Assembly (NCBI RefSeq): GCF_004804315.1
Contig: NZ_SRXX01000001.1
Coordinates: forward strand, 392,886 to 456,885
Direction of reading: 5' to 3'
Source: Flagellimonas onchidii
GTDB lineage: Bacteria > Bacteroidota > Bacteroidia > Flavobacteriales > Flavobacteriaceae
DNA: 64,000 nt
Below are positions 27,180 through 35,911 of the stretch, piece by piece. The notes under the pieces were generated by a model. The model saw only the letters and a program-made list of their open reading frames with translations. It was not told where the DNA came from and did not search any database. Position numbers and translations under genes: made by a program. Numbering within the stretch: the first letter of the stretch is position 1; every line of letters begins with the position of its first letter.

Positions 27180-27701
27180 ATGTACGAGAACAACTTTCCC
27201 AACAAAAGATACAAACACACCCTAGCATTTCTACAAAAGCATATCAAACCTTCTGAATCCATTTTGGATTTGGGAGTGGACAATCCGTTTTCCAAAATCA
27301 TGAGGTCCAATGGATATCAAGTGGAAAATACAGGAGGTGAAGATTTAGATATTGATTTTGATGCTGTCACCAAATCCAAAGCGGAAGTAGTAACAGCTTT
27401 TGAGATTTTTGAACACTTGGTTGCCCCGTTCAATGTTTTAAGTGAAATAAAAGCTGACAAATTGGTGGCCAGCATCCCCATGCGTTTATGGTTTTCATCA
27501 GCCTATCGAAGTAAAATAGATCCTTGGGACAGACACTATCACGAGTTTGAAGATTGGCAATTTGATTGGCTCCTGGAAAAATCAGGTTGGGTCATAAAGG
27601 ATAGCGCCAAATGGACCAATCCAGCTAAGAAGATTGGACTTAGACCTTTACTGCGTCTTTTCACCAACAGATATTATATCGTTTATGCCGAGCGGAAATA
27701 G
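27180..27701 (+). CDS. Class I SAM-dependent methyltransferase-like protein, degenerate motif I
   Basis: This 173-residue Rossmann-type protein has motif I reading ILDLGVDNPFSKIM, where a typical enzyme has a GxGxG loop, and post-motif AEVVTAFEIFEHLVAPFNVL, which resembles the ExxEH-type segment of small-molecule methyltransferases. The C-terminus YYIVYAERK is also usual. The start codon follows the ketosynthase stop directly, so the two are coupled. Methyl transfer is likely but not certain given the altered loop. Confidence 0.72.
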   Translation: MYENNFPNKRYKHTLAFLQKHIKPSESILDLGVDNPFSKIMRSNGYQVENTGGEDLDIDFDAVTKSKAEVVTAFEIFEHLVAPFNVLSEIKADKLVASIPMRLWFSSAYRSKIDPWDRHYHEFEDWQFDWLLEKSGWVIKDSAKWTNPAKKIGLRPLLRLFTNRYYIVYAERK

Positions 27702-27739
27702 CTTTGGGAATTGTGCTTAGTTTTTTGGAATTTTAGACC

Positions 27740-28582
27740 ATGCGAATCAGCATTATCATTCCCGCACATAACGAGGAGGCTTTTTTAGCCCAATGCCTTG
27801 ATTCTTTTGCTGCACAAACCGTTGTTCCGCATGAACTCATTATCGTGGATGACAACTCCGGAGACCGCACATATGAAATTGCATCTCATTATGCTGCTAA
27901 CTTTGAATGGGTCAAAGTTGTTCAACGCAACTCTCTTAATGAGCACATTCCCGGAAAAAAAGTAGTGGATGCCTTCAATTTTGGCCTATCCCATGCTTCC
28001 GATTATGATTTAATTGGAAAGTTCGATGCGGATATCATTCTACCTCCAAAATACTTTGAGTTTATGCTCAACCATTTTCAGTCCAACTGGAAATTGGGTA
28101 TGTGCTCCGGGCTACTCTATATCAAAAAGGGAGACACTTGGGCCTATGAGAATATTTCTGGTAAGAATCATATCCGTGGCCCCATAAAATTGTACCATAA
28201 AGCCTGTTTTGATAAAATAGAAGGGCTAAGACCCAGGGTTGGATGGGACACCGTAGACGTGTTATTGGCCAAATACAATGACTTCGAAACCCACACCGAC
28301 CCTTCTCTACAAGTAAAGCACTTAAGGCCAACTGGGCATGGATATAGCAAAACAAGCTATCGTTCAAAGGGGGAAGCGTTGTATAGAATGAGATATGGGA
28401 TTGTTCTTGCCAAAATAGCCGCACTTAAAATGGCTTGGCAAGCGAAAAGCCTAAAATTGTATCTCAATGTTATCATAGGCTACCTTGGTGCAATCATCAA
28501 GGGGTTACCTCGATTCGTGACACCAAAGGAAGGGTCTTTCATCAGAAAATACAGATGGAAGGGAATCATGCAAAAACTGTAG
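27740..28582 (+). CDS. Glycosyltransferase family 2
   Basis: This 280-residue GT-A fold protein opens MRISIIIPAHNEEAFLAQCL and has LIIVDDNSGDRTYEIA (nucleotide-sugar binding) and the metal-binding DxD in KFDADIILP. The C-terminal part has amphipathic and hydrophobic segments (VIIGYLGAIIKGL) suited to membrane association. It lies 38 bases after the methyltransferase and 31 before the dehydrogenase. Acceptor and sugar are unknown; the ketosynthase nearby makes a lipid acceptor a reasonable guess. Confidence 0.87.
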   Translation: MRISIIIPAHNEEAFLAQCLDSFAAQTVVPHELIIVDDNSGDRTYEIASHYAANFEWVKVVQRNSLNEHIPGKKVVDAFNFGLSHASDYDLIGKFDADIILPPKYFEFMLNHFQSNWKLGMCSGLLYIKKGDTWAYENISGKNHIRGPIKLYHKACFDKIEGLRPRVGWDTVDVLLAKYNDFETHTDPSLQVKHLRPTGHGYSKTSYRSKGEALYRMRYGIVLAKIAALKMAWQAKSLKLYLNVIIGYLGAIIKGLPRFVTPKEGSFIRKYRWKGIMQKL

Positions 28583-28613
28583 TGAATACTGTCACTCATA
28601 ATTCAAAACAAAC

Positions 28614-29594
28614 ATGGCTCGAAAAAAAGTACTGTTATCAAGAATTTTCCCAAAACTGGCCACCCAACTTTTGGAAGAAGCAGGGTGTGAAGTTATAGCT
28701 TGGGACAAAGAACAACCCATGTCTTATGAAGAATTGACATCGAAAGCTAAAAACTGTGATGCGCTTTTTTGCACATTGACAGATAAGATTGATAGCACCT
28801 TTTTAAATGCCTGTTCACATTTGGATATCATCACCCAATTTGCGGTGGGTTATGACAACATAGCAATCGAAGTAGCCACCAAACTGGGAATTCCAGTAGG
28901 TTACGCACCCAATGCCATGAACGAGGCCACAGCGGACATTGCATTTGGTTTGATGATTGCCACAGCACGGAAGATGTTCTTTATGAACCAGAAAATCAAG
29001 GATGGAAAATGGGGCTCTTTTGATCCTGTTGGACATTTAGGACTGGAACTAAAGGGAAAAACATTGGGAATATTGGGACTTGGGAGAATAGGGATGGTTA
29101 TGGCCAAAAAATGTAAAGGAGCCTACGATATGAAAATCTTATACCACAACAGAAACTCCAACCCCGAAGCAGAAAGTGAATTGGGTGCGACATGGGTCGA
29201 TTTTGAAACTTTAGTAGCTGAAAGTGATGTGATTTCCGCTCACTGTGCCCTTACACCCGAAACCAAAGACATTTTCAATAAATCAGCGTTTGATAAGATG
29301 AAACCCACATCCCTTTTTATCAATACGGCCCGTGGAGCTGTTCATAATGAAACTGATTTGATCAATGCCTTAAAAAAAGGCAGCATCTGGGGTGCAGGAC
29401 TCGATGTCACCAATCCCGAACCCATGAAACCAGACAATCCATTATTGACCATGGAAAATGTCTGTGTGCTACCTCATATTGGCTCAGCTACAATAACGGC
29501 CAGAAATGAAATGGCACGAATGGGCGCTACAAACATCATCAGTTTTTACAAGCAAGGAACGGTACCTTACATTGTAAATCTCGAAGTACTTTAG
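28614..29594 (+). CDS. D-isomer-specific 2-hydroxyacid dehydrogenase (glyoxylate/hydroxypyruvate reductase type)
   Basis: This 326-residue NAD(P)-dependent enzyme has a substrate-domain loop QFAVGYDNIAIEVA, the cofactor motif LGILGLGRIGMVMAKK, the catalytic arginine in INTARGAVHNETDLI, the glutamate in DVTNPEPM and the histidine in VLPHIGSAT. This set is complete for reduction of glyoxylate or hydroxypyruvate. The full-length family is 310-335 residues. It is the last gene of the co-oriented run from the ketosynthase and could be an independent metabolic gene. No strong terminator was seen after it. Confidence 0.9.
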   Translation: MARKKVLLSRIFPKLATQLLEEAGCEVIAWDKEQPMSYEELTSKAKNCDALFCTLTDKIDSTFLNACSHLDIITQFAVGYDNIAIEVATKLGIPVGYAPNAMNEATADIAFGLMIATARKMFFMNQKIKDGKWGSFDPVGHLGLELKGKTLGILGLGRIGMVMAKKCKGAYDMKILYHNRNSNPEAESELGATWVDFETLVAESDVISAHCALTPETKDIFNKSAFDKMKPTSLFINTARGAVHNETDLINALKKGSIWGAGLDVTNPEPMKPDNPLLTMENVCVLPHIGSATITARNEMARMGATNIISFYKQGTVPYIVNLEVL

Positions 29595-29839
29595 ACACTT
29601 TTCCTCTAAGTAAATTATTTTATTAGCTTGCGTAAGGCAACTATTGCCTTAACTCCCCCTAATCTTTATCCGTCATCCGTCAATTGAAAACTAGCATTCG
29701 TCAACTCATACCCCGCTTTCATCAATTTTAAAATCTTTTTCTCTTAAAAAAGAAGGAATTTACCTCCAAATAAAATAAAGCAGATAAGCTCGCAAAGCAA
29801 ATCGACCTCTCAATCAAATAGCAATTAAAAACTGACTAT
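29595..29839. other. Intergenic region, 245 bases, with a short perfect hairpin
   Basis: TAAGGCAA (29633-29640) and TTGCCTTA (29644-29651) form an 8-base stem with a 3-base loop and no T-tract. The rest is AT-rich, with repeated CCGTCA words near 29670-29690. No ORF or clear promoter element is visible. Confidence 0.4.
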
Positions 29840-31042
29840 ATGTATTTATTGAGAATCAATCGATTAGTGCTACTCGCAGCACTGGGGTTAATTGTTTACT
29901 CCTGTCAAAAAGAGCACAACTATGTTAATGAACCCATACAAGACGTAACACAAGGGAACAAAACGGAAAGTGCTATTGTTTTAGGGCCAAAACTGAAAAA
30001 TCCCTATGCTATTTCGGTGATGAAAAAGGCTTTCGAAAATATTACCACTCCTACTGAAGGCGCCAAAACCAATGGAAGGTATGCCTTAAGGACCGTAATC
30101 GACGAGGTAGGAGACACCCTTGAACTGGTTGATATTCCTGAGGACGTAATTAGGGTGACCCACAAATATGTAAAGTTCAAGCCCAGTTCTGAAGAGGAAC
30201 TGGATGCCATAAAAGCAGATACCACATTGGTGCTTTTCGACCATCCCCTGGACTATGAAATCGAACAAGAAGGGGATTATTACCGTGACCCCGAAGTGCC
30301 CGATACCATTCCAACCCCCAGATACGCCACTCTAAAAATTTCACAGGTACTGGCAGATACCATTCCTTTCGAAATATTATCGGAACTTTACCTACCAGAG
30401 GAGGATGCCGTCATCGATCCCGAACTTTTGGACGATCCTGAAAACGACCAAGTGGTCACCGTCGAGGAAAGCACGGCCTCAAAAAGTAATCCCCTAACCG
30501 CTAAACCCTGGGACAGGAAAGGCCTGAAAAGCTTTGCCAATAAAGGAAAGACTAAGGAGAAGGTATTGCTTTTGGATGCCCTTGTGACGGAGGCTTTTCG
30601 CCTGACCGGAAATGAAATGGAGCAGGACGACGAAGACGAGGCATTTTATATAGGTGATGGGGAAGCTTCCAGATTGTTCGGGCGAAGAAAAAAATGGACA
30701 CCGGAAGGTACCGTACAAACCCATGACAATCGTTTGGGAAAAAAAATAGCACCGGAAGGAGTCGTGGTAAAGGGCTGGCGATGGTTTACCCGTCGATCAG
30801 CTATAACCAATAGTTCCGGGTATTATCGCATGGGCAGGGTACGAAAGAAGTATTTTAAATATCGTATTGTATTTGAAAGGCATCATTTTCAGATAAAAGA
30901 TGTGGGCACATTTGCCGGTGATATCATCCGTTGGGCAAGAGGTCGCTCAGCAGCGGAAATATATATGGGCAAATCGCAGACAAAGAAAAGTGAACCGAAC
31001 CCTAACAAGCCAACACGAACGTTATTTGGCCGATATCTTTAG
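29840..31042 (+). CDS. N-terminal part of the HExxH lipoprotein (broken gene)
   Basis: This 400-codon frame has a lipoprotein signal (LIVYSCQKEH), then a conserved-looking ESAIVLGPKLKNPYAISVMK segment, an acidic middle (DAVIDPELLDDPENDQV), and a carboxypeptidase-regulatory-like stretch (GVVVKGWRWFTRRSAITNSS, GYYRMGRVRKKYFKYRIVFE) from about residue 300. I recall proteins of this layout in several Bacteroidota, often in multiple copies, without a family name or known substrate. The last dozen or so residues (about PTRTLFGRYL) are out of frame with the rest of the family. Confidence 0.6.
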   Translation: MYLLRINRLVLLAALGLIVYSCQKEHNYVNEPIQDVTQGNKTESAIVLGPKLKNPYAISVMKKAFENITTPTEGAKTNGRYALRTVIDEVGDTLELVDIPEDVIRVTHKYVKFKPSSEEELDAIKADTTLVLFDHPLDYEIEQEGDYYRDPEVPDTIPTPRYATLKISQVLADTIPFEILSELYLPEEDAVIDPELLDDPENDQVVTVEESTASKSNPLTAKPWDRKGLKSFANKGKTKEKVLLLDALVTEAFRLTGNEMEQDDEDEAFYIGDGEASRLFGRRKKWTPEGTVQTHDNRLGKKIAPEGVVVKGWRWFTRRSAITNSSGYYRMGRVRKKYFKYRIVFERHHFQIKDVGTFAGDIIRWARGRSAAEIYMGKSQTKKSEPNPNKPTRTLFGRYL

Positions 31043-31104
31043 AGGGGCCTATTACTACTACTATAAAAATATAGATGGCTTAAGAAGACCCCCCCCTTAA
31101 CGCT

Positions 31105-31731
31105 TTGTGGAAACGCAAGATGAACATCAGTGCCTCAAAGACCAATGCTGTTTCTTCCCATATACACCAAAGAAGGTGGCTTCCCATTATCGGATCGCAG
31201 ATCGTATTAAAAGAATATGGGGAGCGGAGCGACCAGGTAATCGGCACCACCATACACGAACTGGCCCATGCCAGCCATTGGAACATGGACCGCGAAAACT
31301 ATAATGATCTGGCATGGAAAGGCTACATAGAAGCAAAAACCGTGGGCATGAAACGCCATAACAAACGTGCTAGGCGCCTGTTGGAAACCTGGGCCACCAC
31401 TGTAGAAATTTACCTTACCCGAAAACTGTACCGGGAGAAGTATTTAAGTAACTATAGCTATATAGATAATGATTTTCAATTGGTTAGAATCATCGATAAC
31501 AATTATTATACTTCCTGTGGATATGACATGACTGACACTGATAATCAACGTTCAATATATGGGGCTGACTACCCTAATGATAGAGTAAGTGGTTATTCAA
31601 TTAGACAGTTGGAAAATGCTTTAAAAGGTTCCGACGTATGGGGTGAATGGAAGGACCGTGTAAAATCCCTATACAATAACCCAACGGAACATCATTTGGA
31701 CGAACTTTTTAACAATTGGAAAGATGATTAA
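31105..31731 (+). CDS. C-terminal metallopeptidase-like part (HELAH) of the broken gene
   Basis: This 208-codon frame carries VIGTTIHELAHASHWNMD, a zinc HExxH motif, followed by RRLLETWATTVEIYLTRKLY, where a third ligand could lie, and ends NPTEHHLDELFNNWKDD. On its own it lacks a signal peptide, so it is the catalytic end of the lipoprotein encoded upstream. Its last bases overlap the start of the small lipoprotein gene at 31724 by 8 bases, suggesting the two were expressed together. Confidence 0.6.
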   Translation: MWKRKMNISASKTNAVSSHIHQRRWLPIIGSQIVLKEYGERSDQVIGTTIHELAHASHWNMDRENYNDLAWKGYIEAKTVGMKRHNKRARRLLETWATTVEIYLTRKLYREKYLSNYSYIDNDFQLVRIIDNNYYTSCGYDMTDTDNQRSIYGADYPNDRVSGYSIRQLENALKGSDVWGEWKDRVKSLYNNPTEHHLDELFNNWKDD

Positions 31732-32194
31732 AAAAGCCAAACAGTTACCATTCGTATTGTCTCTGCTAGTCTTATATGGTTGTCCTGATGAAGAGGGGAT
31801 GAAAACAAATTCCTTTATTATAAATAATGAAACAAGTCAAAATATGAAAGTCAAGATATATGAGAAGAGTTCAGGTAATCTTCTTTCCGAAACAACATTT
31901 CTTGACCCAAATACTCCTTTCGGATTTGTAATTAATGATGGGAGTTTACAATTATTGGAAGATTTTGTCCCTTTATATCCAAACCCAATTGGCGATTCCG
32001 CAATTATAGTACTAGGCGACAGATATTTGATTTATTCATATGACCAGGACAATAGGATATTCATACCAAATGAAAGGAATATTTTTAGAATCTCCAATTA
32101 CGCGCAGGAAACACCCACTATCTATACTATGGAGCTCACCCAAGAAGATTATGATAATGCCATACCCTGCACGGTAGAGATATGTGGAGAGTAA
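31724..32194 (+). CDS. Small lipoprotein next to the HExxH gene
   Basis: This 156-residue protein has a lipoprotein signal ending LLVLYGC (Cys20), then a beta-rich mature part (FIINNETSQNMKVKIYE, FGFVINDGSLQLLED) and no recognised domain. It overlaps the upstream peptidase frame by 8 bases. Its stop codon lies inside the segment that duplicates the peptidase 3' end, so its true C-terminus may have been cut by that rearrangement. A partner or inhibitor role for the peptidase is speculation. Confidence 0.65.
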   Translation: MIKKAKQLPFVLSLLVLYGCPDEEGMKTNSFIINNETSQNMKVKIYEKSSGNLLSETTFLDPNTPFGFVINDGSLQLLEDFVPLYPNPIGDSAIIVLGDRYLIYSYDQDNRIFIPNERNIFRISNYAQETPTIYTMELTQEDYDNAIPCTVEICGE

Positions 32195-32359
32195 GTGGGT
32201 ATTGTATTTCGCAACTGGAAAATGCCTTAAAAGGTTCCGATGTTTGGGCGAATGGAAGGACCATGTAAAATCCCTTTACCATAACCCCACGGAACATCGT
32301 TTGGATGAACTTTTTAACAATTGGAAAGATGATTAAAAAAGCTAAAAAGTCAACATTCC
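32188..32359 (+). repeat. Decayed duplicate of the HExxH gene 3' end (source about 31582-31752)
   Basis: From AGAGTAAGTGG the sequence aligns with 31582 onward through GGAAAATGC, TTAAAAGGTTCCGA, GAATGGAAGGACC, CATTTGG/CGTTTGG, TTTTTAACAATTGGAAAGATGATTAAAAAAGC and into the start of a second lipoprotein-like frame. One base is missing near 32250 (TTTGGGCGAATGG against TATGGGGTGAATGG), so it cannot encode the peptidase end. It fills most of the gap 32195-32575. Downstream, a short open stretch ending ASPGKTHEK at about 32455 may be another gene remnant. Confidence 0.8.
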
Positions 32360-32575
32360 AATCCCTATTATAGCAATGATATTCCGTTAACTGATTTTGT
32401 ATTTTCTTTTGGAGTAAAGTATATTGCTTCACCTGGAAAAACTCATGAAAAATAATTCCGATAAAAGACAAGTTTTTCTTTCCCTAAATGAAGAAATACT
32501 GATTTTTAGCCATGGAAACTCAAATTACGCCATCATAATCCAATAGCAATCATGGTTCATGCACACTTGACGCCC

Positions 32576-34252
32576 CTATTCCAAAACCTCCGCAATAGGC
32601 TCCCCAGTGGTTCCATTGGGAAAAGCCATACCCAATAAAGCGGCTATTGTAGGGGCGATATCTGGAATCTCGGTCCTATTAAACGTACTTCCCTTTTTTA
32701 TTCCCTTGCCAAACAATAACAGTGGTGTATGGGTATCATACATCATTGGCGATCCATGTGTAGAGCCTGTTGAATGATAATGTGCAAATCCCGGGCGCTT
32801 CACTATAAGTACATCACCAGAACGTTTTTGGTTCCATCCATTTTGAAGCAAATGGGGTATACCATGGTTGTACTCATTCTGCCAAAGCTGATAAGCTGTA
32901 TAGGTTTCGTTGACTCCTTCGTAATCCAAAAGTTCAAGAGCGATATCCTCCTGAACACTTTTTAGGTCCATATCCAAATTGGATATAATCTTATGATCCA
33001 AAAAGACTTGGGAATCTGACATATGTTTGATCATATCGGTTGTGCCGTATGTATATTTTACATATTCCTTGAACTTGTTTTGCATACCCTCTAAATCTAA
33101 ATATCCTGCTGGTATTTTTTGACTTCTTAAATACGAAGGAACATGTACCGCTCCGTGGTCTGCAGTAAGGAACACTGTGTACTCACCCACTCCAACTTTT
33201 TGATCCAATTGGTTGAACAATCTTTCCAAATCAAGGTCCAACCGCAGGTAAGTATCTTGTATTTCTTTGGAGTTTACCCCAAACTTGTGGCCTACATAAT
33301 CCGTACTGGAAAAACTGATGGCCAAAAAGTCTGTTATGGCATCTTTTCCAAGGTTTTCTTGCTGAAGGGCCTCTAAAGCAAAATCCAGTGTAATGCTATT
33401 TCCATAAGGTGTATATTTCAGAATCTCAAAATCCCTGTCCTTAGCCAACATGTTGGGTGTATCATGCGGGAAGGTGGGAGTGGCCTCCTCCTCGAACAGC
33501 CCTTCATACGAGTTGTTATCAGGTCCACTTTCCCTGTACAAAGCAATATCCTTTAAAGTTGTCCAAGGCTTTTTGTACACTTCCACCCTATCCGATGCAT
33601 TAAAATCAACTACCCATTGGGGTAAATTTTGCATATAATAAGAACTACTAATCCATTCTCCTGTATTTCCGCCTTCGAACCAATAAGCAGCATTTGCAGT
33701 ATGCCCTCCCGGCAATACCGCACCCCGGTCTTTTAAAGCAACAGCTATCACTTTTCCTCTTTGTTGTGTGTGCAATCGCAACTGATCGGTCATTGTGGTG
33801 GTGAGCATTCGATGTGGAGACATTTTTCCAGCATCTGAGGTTGTTCCTACCGATGCATAACTATCGTCAGAGGCGCAATATACCTCCTTATCCAATCTCT
33901 TGTCATACCAATCATTAGCGATAATACCATGTGTAGCCGGGGTTGTACCCGTATAAACCGAAGCATGCCCGGGCCCTGTTTTGGTCGGTGCATAATTAAA
34001 ATGGTGGTTTTTACAGTTGAATCCATCATTCACAATTCGCTTGAATCCACCTTCGCCATAATGATTCCAAAAACGGCTCAAATAATCGTATCTCATTTGA
34101 TCCACGATGATGCCTACCACCAATTTTGGGGTTTCAGCAATTTGTACAGGTTGAGGTTTTACCTCAGCAGCTTTCCTTCTTTTTCTCTGACCAAAGGAAA
34201 GGTTCACTACCAAAATAAAGGACAATACGAGTAACAGGTCGATTTTTTTCAT
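32576..34252 (-). CDS. PafA-type alkaline phosphatase (secreted phosphomonoesterase)
   Basis: This alkaline-phosphatase-superfamily enzyme (558 residues from the ATG at 34252) has a signal peptide. Counterparts of PafA active-site residues are present: metal-site D51 (IIVDQMRYD), nucleophile T92 (YAPTKTGPGHAS), N113 (IANDWYD), and K174 and R176 (VALKDRGAVLPGGH), plus FLTADHGAV near the C-terminus. K/R in this spacing marks PafA-like monoesterases rather than nucleotide pyrophosphatases. It releases phosphate from organic phosphates outside the inner membrane. The track start at 34279 would put extra residues before the signal peptide, so 34252 is preferred. Confidence 0.9.
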   Translation of the reverse strand: MKKIDLLLVLSFILVVNLSFGQRKRRKAAEVKPQPVQIAETPKLVVGIIVDQMRYDYLSRFWNHYGEGGFKRIVNDGFNCKNHHFNYAPTKTGPGHASVYTGTTPATHGIIANDWYDKRLDKEVYCASDDSYASVGTTSDAGKMSPHRMLTTTMTDQLRLHTQQRGKVIAVALKDRGAVLPGGHTANAAYWFEGGNTGEWISSSYYMQNLPQWVVDFNASDRVEVYKKPWTTLKDIALYRESGPDNNSYEGLFEEEATPTFPHDTPNMLAKDRDFEILKYTPYGNSITLDFALEALQQENLGKDAITDFLAISFSSTDYVGHKFGVNSKEIQDTYLRLDLDLERLFNQLDQKVGVGEYTVFLTADHGAVHVPSYLRSQKIPAGYLDLEGMQNKFKEYVKYTYGTTDMIKHMSDSQVFLDHKIISNLDMDLKSVQEDIALELLDYEGVNETYTAYQLWQNEYNHGIPHLLQNGWNQKRSGDVLIVKRPGFAHYHSTGSTHGSPMMYDTHTPLLLFGKGIKKGSTFNRTEIPDIAPTIAALLGMAFPNGTTGEPIAEVLE

Positions 34253-34276
34253 GGGCCAGTTATGGATTAGCGAGGA

Positions 34277-34284
34277 CAAAACTA
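34277..34284 (-). promoter_or_regulatory. -7 element (TAGTTTTG) for the PafA-type phosphatase gene
   Basis: The minus strand reads TAGTTTTG, an exact TAnnTTTG match, 24 bases before the ATG at 34252. No Pho-box-like repeat or good TTG -33 box was recognised. Confidence 0.45.
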
Positions 34285-34335
34285 TTCATTTCTCTCATTT
34301 AAATAATTTAAATGATGGTCAAATGCACATCAATA

Positions 34336-34367
34336 TTGTTATTTTTATGGCCGCAAGTCTATTTTTG
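34336..34367 (+). promoter_or_regulatory. Promoter of mlaE (TTG-N21-TATTTTTG), probable leaderless start
   Basis: TTG at 34336-34338 and TATTTTTG at 34360-34367 are 21 bases apart. The mlaE ATG (34372) lies only 4 bases after the -7 box, so transcription would begin at about the start codon. Confidence 0.6.
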
Positions 34368-34371
34368 GTGC

Positions 34372-35109
34372 ATGAAATACCTTGAAGCGATTGGGAAATA
34401 CTTCATCATGATATGGGAAGTATTTAAGAAACCAACCAAATGGCCCGTCATGAGATCCCTTATCTTAAAGGAAATCGATGAGTTGATCTTTGGTTCTTTG
34501 GGTATTATCATATTTATTTCCTTTTTCATCGGTGGAGTTGTTACCATTCAAACCGCGTTGAACCTCAACAACCCGCTGATTCCGAAAAGCCTTATCGGTT
34601 TTGCGACCAGACAATCCGTAATATTGGAATTCGCCCCTACGTTCACCTCTATTATTATGGCCGGAAAGGTTGGCTCTTACATCACCTCGAGTATTGGTAC
34701 CATGAAAGTAACGGAGCAGATAGATGCATTAGAAGTTATGGGGGTCAATTCCGTTAATTATTTAGTATTTCCAAAGATTATAGCCATGTTGGCCTATCCT
34801 TTTGCAGTGGCCATTGCCATGTATGTGGGTATTTTAGGTGGATGGATTGCAGGGGCGTTTGGCGGATATGCTCCCAGTGGTGAATTTATAAAGGGACTTC
34901 AATTGGATTTTATTCCCTTCCATATTACTTATTCCTTCATAAAAACAGTTGTCTTTGCATTTATTATTGCCACCATACCGTCATTTCATGGATTGTATAT
35001 GAAAGGTGGCGCCCTTGAAGTGGGTAAAGCGAGTACCACAGCATTTGTTTGGACCAGTGTGGTGATCATTATTACAAACTATATCCTTACGCAACTCATG
35101 TTAGGTTAA
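34372..35109 (+). CDS. mlaE: MlaE-family ABC transporter permease
   Basis: MlaE-type permeases move phospholipids between inner and outer membranes. This 245-residue protein has five or six helices and typical stretches SLGIIIFISFFIGGVVTIQT, FAPTFTSIIMAGKVGSYITS and the EQIDALEVMG motif. The frame is open from 34312, but ATG 34372 (MKYLEAIGKYF) matches the family start and directly follows a full promoter. Its stop overlaps the ATPase start by one base. No MCE (MlaD) gene follows, so the periplasmic partner is elsewhere. Confidence 0.92.
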   Translation: MKYLEAIGKYFIMIWEVFKKPTKWPVMRSLILKEIDELIFGSLGIIIFISFFIGGVVTIQTALNLNNPLIPKSLIGFATRQSVILEFAPTFTSIIMAGKVGSYITSSIGTMKVTEQIDALEVMGVNSVNYLVFPKIIAMLAYPFAVAIAMYVGILGGWIAGAFGGYAPSGEFIKGLQLDFIPFHITYSFIKTVVFAFIIATIPSFHGLYMKGGALEVGKASTTAFVWTSVVIIITNYILTQLMLG

Positions 35110-35876
35110 TGATAGAGGTTGAAAACATACATAAGTCTTTTGGTGATGCCCATATTCTGAAAGGGGTCAGCACTACTTTTGAAGATGGGAAAACCAATTT
35201 GGTCATCGGTCAGAGTGGTTCGGGAAAAACGGTCTTTTTAAAATGTCTGTTGGGTCTTTTCGAGCCAGAAGAAGGTAATATTTGCTACAACGGCCAATTC
35301 TATTCAGAGCTTTCGGGTGATCAAAGGCGAGACTTAAGACAAGAAATGGGTATGGTATTCCAAGGAAGCGCCCTTTTTGATTCCATGACCGTGGAAGGGA
35401 ATGTGATGTTTCCCCTAAACATGTTCACTAACCAATCTAAAGGTGAAATGCAAGATCGGGTCGATTTTGTATTGGAACGTGTAAACCTTATCGATGCCCA
35501 TAAAAAATTTCCTTCCGAAATCTCAGGTGGAATGCAAAAACGGGTTGCCATTGCACGGGCCATAGTTATGAATCCAAAATATTTGTTCTGTGATGAACCT
35601 AATTCAGGGCTAGATCCGAAAACTGCAATTTTGATTGATAACCTTATCCAAGAAATCACAAAGGAATACAACATTACCACAGTGATTAATACTCATGACA
35701 TGAACTCCGTAATGGAAATTGGAGAAAAAATCATCTTTTTAAAAGATGGATATAAAGAATGGGAAGGCACCAATAAGGAAATCTTTAAAACGGATAACGA
35801 AGCGGTAACTAATTTTGTCTATTCTTCGGAGCTCTTCAAAAAAGTTCGCCAGATGTACATTGAGGAAAGGAATTAA
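35109..35876 (+). CDS. mlaF: MlaF-family ABC transporter ATPase
   Basis: The 255-residue ATPase has Walker A GQSGSGKT (about 33-40), the signature ISGGMQKRVAIARAI, Walker B YLFCDEPNSGLDP and the H-loop VINTHDM. A start at 35049 would add 20 atypical residues inside mlaE; the ATG at 35109 overlaps the mlaE stop (TAATG) and gives the normal N-terminus MIEVENIHKSFG. It powers MlaE in lipid transport that maintains outer-membrane asymmetry. Confidence 0.93.
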   Translation: MIEVENIHKSFGDAHILKGVSTTFEDGKTNLVIGQSGSGKTVFLKCLLGLFEPEEGNICYNGQFYSELSGDQRRDLRQEMGMVFQGSALFDSMTVEGNVMFPLNMFTNQSKGEMQDRVDFVLERVNLIDAHKKFPSEISGGMQKRVAIARAIVMNPKYLFCDEPNSGLDPKTAILIDNLIQEITKEYNITTVINTHDMNSVMEIGEKIIFLKDGYKEWEGTNKEIFKTDNEAVTNFVYSSELFKKVRQMYIEERN

Positions 35877-35911
35877 TGGATATCGGAGCTCAGATGACAG
35901 ATATCTAAAAT

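Larger units (their letters stand above)
29840..31731 (+). pseudogene. HExxH zinc-peptidase-like lipoprotein gene broken by two one-base insertions
   Basis: Three successive plus-strand frames join into one gene of about 630 codons. The first shift is near 31007: removing one A from AACAAGCC reads on as NSQHERYLADIF. That middle frame gives RYLADIFRGAYYYYYKNIDG and LRRPP, then breaks at an eight-C run (31089-31096). With seven Cs it continues LNALWKRKMNISASKTN. Both lesions are single-base insertions and one is in a homopolymer, so sequencing error, phase variation or a true pseudogene all remain possible. The two larger parts are described in the entries at 29840 and 31105. A fragment duplicating its 3' end lies at 32188. 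Confidence 0.8.

Noticed and set aside
29595..32575. Mobile element carrying the peptidase-lipoprotein cassette
   Set aside because: No transposase, terminal inverted repeats or integration site was found; the duplication is local and tandem.
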